Shown in pieces: positions 36,162 to 43,943 of a DNA stretch of 64,000 nucleotides. The position numbers and the translations under genes were made by a program. Under the pieces are notes generated by a model. The model searched no databases. It was given only the letters and a program-made list of their open reading frames with translations, and was not told the DNA's origin. The DNA comes from CAWJLE01 sp963843645 (GTDB taxonomy: Bacteria; Chloroflexota; Anaerolineae; DAOTYC01), in NCBI GenBank assembly GCA_963843645.1, contig CAWJLE010000001.1, forward strand, positions 434,001-498,000, read 5' to 3'. Within the stretch, counting starts at the first letter, position 1. Every line of letters begins with the position of its first letter.

Positions 36162-37218
36162 TCAGTCGAGAATATCCTCGTGGACGACGATGGACTTGGG
36201 CCACTGGATGCGTTTCTGCGCCACGGCCTCGATCGCCTCTTTGACCTGGTCGAAGGGGTAATAAGGGCCCTGCAGGGGCAGGACGTCGACCTGCTTCTGT
36301 TCCATCATGCGGAGCACACGCGGGAATGTGGCGGACGCGGCGAGGCTGGTGAACAGCTGGATCTCGTTGACGACCAGGTAGTCCAGGTCGATCTCGACCT
36401 TGCTGGTCTGGTACAGGCCGAACGTGAGGATCTTGCCGCCCAGCTCGACGAGGCTGGTCGCCAGCTCGAGGCCCTTCGGATTGCCGCTGCTGTCGATGAC
36501 GGACGTGGCCTTCTCGCCGCCCAGCATGGCGAGGATCTTGTCGCGGGCGTCGGGGTCGTGCCGGCTGACGATGTTGACAATCCCCGTCTGCTCCGCGGCC
36601 TTCATCCGAAGCTCTCGCGAGCCCACCATGATGACCTTGGACGCGCCGAACGCCCGGGCGACCTGAGCGGACAAAATGCCGATGGGTCCGTCGCCGAGCG
36701 TGACGACGCGGTCACCGGGCCGGATGCCCATGATGTCGACGCCGTGCACGACCACCCCGACCGGCTCCGTCATGACCGCCTCGCGAAGCGAGACGCCGTC
36801 CGGCACTTTGATGGCGATGGACGCGGGGATCACGATGTAGTCGGCGAAGGCGCCCTGGTATCGGCCGGTCACGCCGATCTCGGTACGGGGCCAGCAGAGT
36901 TGGGGCCGCCCTTCCTTGCAGGCCGGGCACTCGCCGCACGGCAGGGTCACTTCGGCAACGATGCGATCGCCGGGCTGGTGCGTCGTCACGCCCTCGCCGA
37001 CGCTCTCGACGATGCCGCACCACTCGTGCCCGCCAATCCACGGGTACGAGGCGATGCCCATGCGGAAGTAGACCATGGTGCCGAGGTAGATCTCGATGTC
37101 GGTGCCGCACACGCCGACCGCGGCCACTTTGCAGACGACCTCGCCGGGGCCGGCCTTCGGCTTCGGAACCTCCTCAATTTCGGACATCGCTGGGGCCATG
37201 GAAGACTGCTGCTCTCAT
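36162..37218 (-). CDS. Zinc-dependent dehydrogenase 3 (sorbitol/threonine dehydrogenase-like), one frameshift near its start
   Basis: About 351 residues after correction. Translation from the ATG at 37216-37218 (AAGGAGGG seven bases upstream) gives MRAAVFHGPSDVR, then an extra A near 37187 breaks the frame; the rest reads IEEVPKPKAGPGEVVCKVAA. Catalytic zinc (CGTDIEIYLG, GGHEW), structural zinc loop (CGECPACKEGRPQLC) and Rossmann motif (TLGDGPIGILSAQVARAFG) are all present. It oxidises a secondary alcohol or polyol with NAD(P). It is a paralogue of the next two genes but has its own promoter and a structured leader with a terminator, so it is regulated separately. Confidence 0.85.
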
Positions 37219-37282
37219 GCGGGAACCCTCCTTAGTGCATTGATGATGTGCTTCGTACGGAACAGACGGACCCGAACGACAC

Positions 37283-37313
37283 GAAAAAACGGCGCTCCAA
37301 AAGGAGACGCCGT
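37283..37313 (-). terminator. Rho-independent terminator in dehydrogenase leader
   Basis: On the minus strand ACGGCGTCTCC-TTTT-GGAGCGCCGT forms a 10-bp stem with one bulged base, followed by six T. It lies between the leader promoter and the dehydrogenase start, so it acts as an attenuator and not as an end-of-operon terminator. Confidence 0.85.
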
Positions 37314-37326
37314 GAATACGCCGACG

Positions 37327-37434
37327 AACATCTCCTTTTCAACCACGGGAGGCACAGCCGTTTCCAGCTATACCCTACCGGCCTTGCGCCATGGGTCGCT
37401 CACTGGCCTACAGGCCACAAGGCTCGGAGACGTT
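37327..37434 (-). promoter_or_regulatory. Structured leader RNA, Moco/Tuco-riboswitch-like
   Basis: A 108-nt element on the minus strand. Closing stem P1 pairs AACGUCUCC (37434-37426) with GGAGAUGUU (37335-37327), nine pairs. Inside are a UGGCC-UGUA-GGCCA hairpin, an outer GCCUUG/CAAGGC pairing, and a long hairpin capped by a GAAA tetraloop (AGCUG-GAAA-CGGCU). The 3' part GCCUCCCGU then UUGAAAAGG closely matches what I recall of the molybdenum/tungsten cofactor RNA motif (GCCUCCCG...UGGAAAGG in the E. coli moaA leader). GGAGAUG of P1 can instead pair with CGUCUCC in the terminator stem, giving an antiterminator. P1 formation would thus switch the dehydrogenase off. The class call is from memory; the switch architecture is directly visible. 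Confidence 0.62.
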
Positions 37435-37470
37435 ACAAATTCCTATATTCTGTTTTGGTCAGACAGGCAC

Positions 37471-37498
37471 ATTATACCGCCAGGGCCACCGCGCTCAA
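37471..37498 (-). promoter_or_regulatory. Promoter of the structured leader
   Basis: Minus strand TTGAGC (37498-37493), 16-base spacer, TATAAT (37476-37471); predicted start near 37464. Confidence 0.75.
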
Positions 37499-37511
37499 AA
37501 CGCTTTGTCCA

Positions 37512-37549
37512 GGCGTTTAACAGTCGGACGCGTCCGACTGTTAAACGCC
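37512..37549. repeat. Perfect 38-bp palindrome
   Basis: Two 19-bp arms meet without a loop (GGCGTTTAACAGTCGGACG and its complement), 14 bases past the stop codon of dehydrogenase 2. No T-tract is present. It may be an mRNA 3' hairpin, a transcription block or a protein-binding site next to the leader promoter. Confidence 0.85.
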
Positions 37550-37563
37550 GTTCCGCAAGACGC

Positions 37564-38616
37564 TCAGTCGACGACGTCCGGATGGACTACGAGCGTCTTC
37601 ACGCCGCGAGTCTGCTTCTGGGCGACGGCGGTGAAGGCCTCGCCGGCCCGCTCGAACGGATAGTCGTCGCCCAGGAGCGGCCGCGCCTGAATCGACCCGT
37701 TCTGCATCAGGCGCAGAACCCGTGGAAAACATTGTGTGGAGGACACGCTCATGATCAGGTGCACCTGGTTGGTCACGAAGTGGTTCAGGTTGAAAGTGAC
37801 TTCGTCCACCGGATAAACGCCCAGGCCCAGCATCGCCCCGCCCGGCTCGACGACTTCGGTGACGAACTGGAGCGCCGCGGGGTTCCCGCTCGCTTCCACC
37901 ACGTAGCGCGCCCTGCCGCCCAGCAGCGCCAGTACGCGATCCTTTGCGTCCGGCTCGTGGCGGCTCACGACGTTTTGAATGCCGACCTGCCGGGCAATGT
38001 CCAGCTTGGACGGGTGCGAGCCCACCAGGGCCAGCGGAGCGGCGCCGCACGCGCGTGCGATCTGAGCGGCCATCAAGCCGATCGCGCCGTCCCCGAGGAC
38101 CACCATCTTCTCGCCGGGCCGTGGCTTCAGCTGCTGCAGCCCGTACAGGGCGATGCCCGCGGGCTCGGCCATGGCCGCCTCGCGCAAGGACAGGCCGTCC
38201 GGCAGATGGATCGTGTGGCGGGCCGGGATGCGCAGGTAGTCGGCGAAGGCGCCCGGGTACCGGCCCGTGCAGCCGATCTCGGTCCGATTGTGGCACAGGT
38301 TGTAGTTACCCGCCAGGCAGGCCTCGCACCGGTTGCAGGCAATGCTCACCTCGCCGGTGACGCGATCCCCCGGTTGGAAGCCGGTCACGCCCTCGCCGAC
38401 GTGATCCACCACGCCGGACCACTCGTGTCCCGGCGTCCAGGGGTAGGACAGCAGGCCCATCTTGAAGAAGGGCAGCACGCCGTAGTAGATCTCCAGGTCC
38501 GTGCCGCAGATGCCGGTGGCAGCCACCCGGACCACGACTTCGCCGGGTCTGGCAGCAGGTTTGGGCATTTCCTCGATTCTCAGCTCATTCGGCCCACGAA
38601 GCACGACTGCTTTCAC
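37564..38616 (-). CDS. Zinc-dependent dehydrogenase 2 (sorbitol dehydrogenase-like)
   Basis: 350 residues, GTG start with GAGGAG upstream. Catalytic zinc CGTDLEIYYG and GHEWSGVVDHVG, structural zinc loop CNRCEACLAGNYNLC, and Rossmann motif VLGDGAIGLMAAQIARACG. It is highly similar over its full length to the two flanking dehydrogenases, so the three arose by tandem duplication. It is 45 bases downstream of dehydrogenase 1 and probably co-transcribed with it. Confidence 0.88.
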   Translation of the reverse strand: MKAVVLRGPNELRIEEMPKPAARPGEVVVRVAATGICGTDLEIYYGVLPFFKMGLLSYPWTPGHEWSGVVDHVGEGVTGFQPGDRVTGEVSIACNRCEACLAGNYNLCHNRTEIGCTGRYPGAFADYLRIPARHTIHLPDGLSLREAAMAEPAGIALYGLQQLKPRPGEKMVVLGDGAIGLMAAQIARACGAAPLALVGSHPSKLDIARQVGIQNVVSRHEPDAKDRVLALLGGRARYVVEASGNPAALQFVTEVVEPGGAMLGLGVYPVDEVTFNLNHFVTNQVHLIMSVSSTQCFPRVLRLMQNGSIQARPLLGDDYPFERAGEAFTAVAQKQTRGVKTLVVHPDVVD

Positions 38617-38661
38617 GATCGCATCTCCTCAAAGCTCCCGTGCTCGCAATTGGAGCCCGGC

Positions 38662-39714
38662 TCAGTCCAGGATGGCCTCGTTGACGATCAGCGTCTTCAC
38701 TCCGGAGGTTCTCTTCAGCTCGGTATCCTCGAACGCCTGCTTCGCGTGCTCCAGCGTATAGGACTCGCTCTGCAGGGGCAGAACGTCGATCTTCTTGCTC
38801 TCCATGAGCCGGAGGACGCGGGGGAAGCAATTGACCGCCGAGAATGAGGTACAGATCTGGATCTCGTTGGCGACGAAGTTCATGAAGTTGAAGCTGAGCT
38901 CGTCGACCGGGTAGAAGCTGACGACCACCATCTTTCCGCCGAGCTTGATGAGGCCGCTGGCGAAGTCGAACACCTTGGGGTTGCCGGTGGCTTCCACCAG
39001 GTAGTCGGTTCGGCCGTCCAACGCCGCCAGGATTTGATCGCGGGCGTCGGCATCGTGGGCGTTGACGACGTGGGTGATCCCGGTCTCGCGGGCTGTCTGC
39101 AAGTGGTTTGCATGGCGGCCGACCAGGACGACCGGCGCCGCGCCCGAGGCCAGCGCCATTTGCGCCGCCAACAGGCCGATTGCCCCGTCGCCCATCACCA
39201 CGACTTTCTCGCCGGGGCGGATGGAAACGTGGTCGAGTCCGTGCATGGTCACGCCCGCCGGCTCGGTCATGGCAGCCTCGCGCAGCGAAACGCCGTCCGG
39301 GATTTTGATCGCCTGGGCCGCCGGCATGAGGATGTACTCGGCGAACGCGCCCGAGTATCGGCCGACCAGGCCCACTTCGGTACGGTTGGCGCAGCAGTGG
39401 TAGTTGCCCGACAGGCAGGCCTCGCACGTCCCGCACGGGACGCTGCATTCGCCCGTCACGCGGTCGCCCGGCTTCAGGTGCGTGACGCCCTCGCCCACTG
39501 ACTCGACGATGCCGGACCATTCGTGGCCCGGCGTACACGGAAAGCTCATCATGCCCATGTTGAGGTACGGCATGGTGCCGCGGTAGATCTCAATGTCGCT
39601 GCCGCAAATGCCTGCCGCGGCGACCTGGCAGACGACGTGGCCCGGCTCGACTGCCGGTTTTGTGACTTCCTCGATTCGTATGTCCTTCGGTGCGCGAATG
39701 ACGACAGCTTTCAA
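38662..39714 (-). CDS. Zinc-dependent dehydrogenase 1 (sorbitol dehydrogenase-like)
   Basis: 350 residues, TTG start after GGGGGGATTTCC. Catalytic zinc CGSDIEIYRG and GHEWSGIVESVG, structural zinc CGTCEACLSGNYHCC, Rossmann VMGDGAIGLLAAQMALASG. First gene of a dehydrogenase pair on the minus strand, transcribed away from the hydrogenase operon. Likely NAD(P)-linked polyol or secondary-alcohol oxidation; the substrate is unknown. Confidence 0.88.
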   Translation of the reverse strand: MKAVVIRAPKDIRIEEVTKPAVEPGHVVCQVAAAGICGSDIEIYRGTMPYLNMGMMSFPCTPGHEWSGIVESVGEGVTHLKPGDRVTGECSVPCGTCEACLSGNYHCCANRTEVGLVGRYSGAFAEYILMPAAQAIKIPDGVSLREAAMTEPAGVTMHGLDHVSIRPGEKVVVMGDGAIGLLAAQMALASGAAPVVLVGRHANHLQTARETGITHVVNAHDADARDQILAALDGRTDYLVEATGNPKVFDFASGLIKLGGKMVVVSFYPVDELSFNFMNFVANEIQICTSFSAVNCFPRVLRLMESKKIDVLPLQSESYTLEHAKQAFEDTELKRTSGVKTLIVNEAILD

Positions 39715-39873
39715 CAGGAAATCCCCCCTTCGCGGTTGTGTGCATGACGCACGTGGTCAACTCCTCTGAGCCGGACCCGGACCTCACAGCCACGGCGAGC
39801 CAGTGGAACTTTTTTTGGTGACGGCAGTGAATCTTAACACGCAACGCACTGTTGGTCAAACCATCTCGTGCAC

Positions 39874-39984
39874 AACTGCGGCAGACCTCTCTCCCGGCCT
39901 CTCCCCTGAAAGGGAGAGGTGAAGGTCCTTGTCGTTCACCTCTCCCTTTCAGGAGAGAGGCCGGGAGAGAGGTCTGCCGCAGTT
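39874..39984. repeat. 111-nt near-perfect inverted repeat (hairpin element)
   Basis: Two 50-bp arms with one mismatch surround an 11-base loop (39924-39934). The arms are rich in CCTCTCCC/GGGAGAGG. It has no open reading frame and no adjacent T-tract, and lies between the divergent dehydrogenase and hydrogenase transcription units. Probably a MITE-like repeat or a strong RNA hairpin. Confidence 0.88.
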
Positions 39985-40030
39985 GGAAAACTTTCCTTCT
40001 AGATTCAGTGCCTGATTTCACAAGAATCAC

Positions 40031-40059
40031 TTGACAAGGGCCAGGCCGTGTGTTATAAT
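40031..40059 (+). promoter_or_regulatory. Consensus sigma-70 promoter of the hydrogenase operon
   Basis: Exact TTGACA (40031-40036), 17-base spacer, exact TATAAT (40054-40059). A perfect promoter of this kind normally needs a repressor; a palindrome overlaps the predicted start point. Confidence 0.9.
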
Positions 40060-40065
40060 TGTTCG

Positions 40066-40079
40066 TGTGAAAAATCACA
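40066..40079. promoter_or_regulatory. Palindromic operator candidate (TGTGA-N4-TCACA)
   Basis: TGTGAAAAATCACA covers positions +1 to +14 of the predicted transcript. Rex and FNR/CRP-type regulators recognise TGTGA/TCACA half-sites, though usually with a six-base spacer. A NADH/NAD-sensing Rex-like repressor would fit a hydrogenase operon; this is inference. Confidence 0.6.
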
Positions 40080-40112
40080 ATAGAAGCCTCGCGGAGGTAT
40101 TCCAAGGCAATT

Positions 40113-43100
40113 ATGGCCACCATCAGGATTGACGACAGAGAGTTGACTGTGAAGGACGGCATCACCATTATCGAGGCCGCCCGATCCAACGGCATTGACA
40201 TCCCCGCGTTGGGCTATGACCCTCGCGTAAGCCCTCCCAGTGGCGTCGAGATCTCCGTCGTGGAGTTGGCCGAGGGCACGAAGACCCGCTTCGCCTCAGC
40301 TACCTCGACCCCCGTGGCGGATGGAATGACCGTCCGTACCGAATCCCCGGCCCTGTCCAGCTTTCGCCAGGTCTACCTGGGTTCACTGCTGCGCACCCAC
40401 TACGGTGATTGTGTTGCGCCGTGCGTTCAGCGCTGTCCCGCGAACATCGATATTCAGAAGTACCTCTATCACGTCGCTGCCGGGAACTTCGCCGAGGCGG
40501 TGGCCGTCATCAAGCAGAGCAATCCCCTGCCGTCGGTCTGCGGTCGCGTGTGCCCGCACCCGTGCGAGGCCGAATGCCGCCGCAATGCCCTGGAGGGGCC
40601 GGTCAACATCAACGCGGTCAAGCGCTTCGTGGCCAACTGGGACAGCTTCCAGCTGGTGCCGTATCGTCCCAAGGTTGCGCCCGACACCGGCCGCCGGGTG
40701 GCCGTCATCGGCGCCGGGCCGGCGGGCCTGACGGCAGCCTACTTCCTCCGCACGATGGGGCACGAGGTGACGGTCTTCGAGATGCAAGAGGCAGCCGGTG
40801 GGATGCTGCGCTGGGGCATCCCGTACTATCGCCTGCCGGAAGACACGCTCGACGCCGAAGTGCAGTCCATCGTCGAACTTGGCGTGGAGATTCAATACAA
40901 CAAAAAACTGGGGCGCGATTTCACCCTGCAGTCTTTGAAGGCCGACGGCTACGAGGCGATCTTCCTGGGCCTCGGCGCGCAGAAAGCGACCAACATCGGC
41001 GTCAGCCGGTGAGGATCTGCCCGGCGTGATGTCCGGGCTGGATCTGTTGGGGCGGGTCGCCCGCGGTGAGACCCCCGAGCTGGGCAACCGCGTGGTGGTC
41101 CTCGGCGGCGGCAACACGGCCATGGACTCGGCCCGGACCGCGGTTCGCCTGGGCGCCAGGGAAGTCACGATCGTCTACCGGCGCACCCTGACAGAGATGC
41201 CCGCCCTGCCGACCGAGATCGAAGAGGCCATCGAAGAGGGCGTGAAGATGGAGTTCCTGTCCGCGCCAACCGCCATCAAGGCCGCCGAGCGCGGCCTGAA
41301 GCTGACCTGCATCCGGATGGAGCTGGGCGAGCCGGATGCCAGCGGGCGCCGCCGCCCGGTGCCGATGCCCGGTTCCGAGTTCGCCATGGAATGCAGCACG
41401 ATCGTCTCGGCCATCGGCCAGGCGGTCGACGGCGAGGGCGTGGCCGAGGAGGGGCTGTGCACCAAGCGGGGCACGGTCCAGGTCGAGAACGAGACGATGC
41501 AGACCCGAATGGCCGGCATCTTTGCCGGCGGTGACTGCACTACCGGTCCCGACATCGCCGTCGGCGCCATCGGCGCCGGCAAGCGCGCAGCCTTCGCCAT
41601 CGACGAATTCCTGCGCACCGGCGAAGTCGCGCCCAGGCCGGTGGAGTATGCCTGCAGCAAGGGTCGCTGGACCGACGTTCCGACGGAGGAGTTCAAGGGC
41701 GTCCGGCCCTCTGCTCGCGCCGAAGTCGACGCCGCGGAGCCTGAAGTCCGCAAGTTGAGCTTTGCCGAGACGACCGAAACCTGGGACGCGGCGACCGCCA
41801 TGCGAGAGGCCGCCCGCTGCCTGAGCTGCGGCTGCACCGAGCGCTACGACTGCACGCTCCGGCAGTACGCCAGCGACTACAACGTCGTCTTCGATCCGAA
41901 GTCCCACCCGGCCCGGCCGCTGCCGGTGGACGCCAATCATCCGATCCTGACCCGCGATCCGGGCAAGTGCATCCTGTGCGGCCTGTGCCTGAAGGTCTGC
42001 CGGGAGATGGAAGGCTCCTCAGCGCTGACCGTCTACGAAGTCAACAACGTCATGACCATCGGCCCCAGCGACCGGCGGCCGCTCGACAAGACGACCTGCG
42101 TCTCCTGCGGCCACTGCGTCACGGTCTGCCCGACCGGCGCGCTGACCTTCAAGCCGGCCCTGCCGGAGGTCTACCGCGCCCTGAACAATCCCGAGCTGAC
42201 GGTCGTCGCGCAGATCGCCCCGGCCGTGCGCGCGACGTTCGGCCAGCATTTCGGCATCGGCGGCGGCGAGGCGATGGCGCGGATGTGCGCCGGCCTGAAG
42301 CAGGTCGGCTTCAAGTACGTGTTCGATACCTGCTGGGCGGCCGATCTGACCATCATGGAGGAGGGCACCGAGTTCCTGAGCCGCGTCGGCCAGGGCGGCG
42401 TTCTCCCGCAGTTCACCTCCTGCTGCCCGGCCTGGGTCAACTACTGCGAGAAGGTGGCCCCGGACCTGCTGCCTCACCTGTCGTCGTGCAAGTCGCCGCA
42501 GCAGATGTTCGGCGCGGTAATGAAGGAGTACTTCGCAAAGCAGCTCGGCATCAGTCCGGACCTGCTCTATTTCGTCTCGATCATGCCGTGCAATGCCAAA
42601 AAGTACGAGGCCAAGCGGCCGGAGTTTTCGCACCACGGCCAGCCTGACATCGACGCGGTGCTGACGACCAACGAGATCATCGACATGTTCGCCGAAAGGG
42701 GTATCGATCCGATCGAAGATCAAGCCCGCGGCGCTGGACGTGCCGTTCGGCAACGTGTCCGGAGCGGGCATCATCTTCGGCGCGAGCGGGGGCGTGGCCG
42801 AGGCCGCGCTGCGCATGGCCGCTGAGCGCATCACCGAGCGGCGCCTGGACAAGGTCGAGTACACCGATTGCCGCGGCCTCAAGGGCATCAAGGAAGCGAA
42901 CGTCAGGATGGGCGACGTGACCGTGCGCCTGGCGGTGGTCAGCGGGCTGCAGAACGCCCAGGCGTTGATCGATCGCATCCGCGCCGGAGACGCACCCTAC
43001 GACCTGATCGAGGTCATGGCCTGCCCGGGCGGGTGCATCAACGGCTCCGGCAACCCGCAGCCACAGCTCACGACCGACCGTGAGGAGCGCCTGGAGGTGC

Positions 43101-43552
43101 TGTACCGACTGGACGAGATGGCGCCGATCAAGAAGAGCCAGGACAACGCATCCGTTCAGGCACTGTACAGCAACTGGCTGGGCGAGCCGGTCAGCGAAGC
43201 CTCCGAGCACGCGCTGCACACCACCTACGGTCGCCGCTCCATGCGCGTGGAGGAGTCCCTCGAAGAACTGCTGGAAGATCAGCCTGTCGTGGACATCGGC
43301 GTGTGCGTCAGCACGAGCTGCTACTTGAAGGGTTCGTGGCGGGTACTGGAGTCGCTCTCGGCTGAGATCCGCAAGCGGGGTCTGACCGATCGGTTCCGCG
43401 TGCGCGCCCGCTTCTGCGCGAACAACTGCGACAAGGGCCCGTCCGTCACGGTGGGTCAGCATACGGTGATGCACGTGGACCCGGACGACGTCGACGGTTT
43501 CGTCGATCAGTATCTCATGCCGGCGCTGGGGAGTCAGACAGCGGACCAGTAA
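40113..43552 (+). CDS. GltD-[FeFe] hydrogenase fusion, NAD(P)H-linked (two frameshifts)
   Basis: About 1146 residues in three frames. Domains in order: a ubiquitin-fold 2Fe-2S-like domain that has lost all cysteines; a GltD-type module with CVQRCPANIDIQKYLYHVAA, FAD site VIGAGPAGLTAAYFLRTMGH and NAD(P) site VVLGGGNTAMDSARTAV; ferredoxin clusters (CILCGLCLKVCREME, CVSCGHCVTVCPTGAL); the H-cluster domain with L1 TSCCPAW, L2 MPCNAKKYE and L3 EVMACPGGCINGSGNP; and a C-terminal thioredoxin-like [2Fe-2S] domain (CVSTSCYLKGS...CANNCDKGP). Breaks near 41009 and 42720 are single extra bases between intact motifs. It resembles the glutamate-synthase-linked group A hydrogenases. It makes or oxidises H2 against NAD(P)H and ferredoxin; maturases are not in the window. 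Confidence 0.87.
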
Positions 43553-43679
43553 CGGATGAGGCTGAGCCGCCGGCCAGGTTTACACCCTTTGGCCGGCGCC
43601 ACCTTCACCCCGCCCTCTCCCTTCCGGGAAGAGGGGGAATCCGCTGAAAGAGGTCGCTGCTCGAATGAGGAGATGTGGC

Positions 43680-43943
43680 ATGGTGATCGTAACGATTTGT
43701 GTGGGGAGTTCCTGCAGTGTGCGCGGCTCGGACGAGCTGGCGTCGGCGCTGGAGAACTTGATCGAGAAGGAGAAACTGGGGAATCGCGTCGAGCTCGTGG
43801 GGGCTTTCTGCATGGAACAGTGCTCGATGGGTGTGTCGGTGAAAGTGAACGGCCGGCAGTATCGGGAGATTCACCCGGGCGACGCACAGACCTTCTTCTA
43901 TAATGAGATCATGCCATGCCTGCAGGACGAAGGGACGCCATGA
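43680..43943 (+). CDS. Small [2Fe-2S] thioredoxin-fold protein (NuoE/HydC-like)
   Basis: 87 residues. ICVGSSCSVRGS and GAFCMEQCSMGVSV supply four cysteines in the C-x4-C...C-x3-C pattern of thioredoxin-like ferredoxins, followed by VKVNGRQYREIHP. The ATG at 43680 has GAGGAG upstream. It ends in an ATGA overlap with the sensory hydrogenase gene, so it is probably a partner of that protein or of the catalytic hydrogenase. Confidence 0.8.
   Translation: MVIVTICVGSSCSVRGSDELASALENLIEKEKLGNRVELVGAFCMEQCSMGVSVKVNGRQYREIHPGDAQTFFYNEIMPCLQDEGTP

Noticed and set aside
37327..37434. Cobalamin, SAM-I or 6S RNA identity for the structured leader
   Set aside because: The hallmark sequences of those classes are missing, while the 3' GCCUCCCG...GAAAAGG block and the stem layout fit the Moco/Tuco type better.
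37096..38847. 583-aa plus-strand frame opposite the dehydrogenases
   Set aside because: High-GC antisense shadow; both dehydrogenases on the minus strand have complete zinc and Rossmann motifs, and the leader RNA explains the intergenic part.
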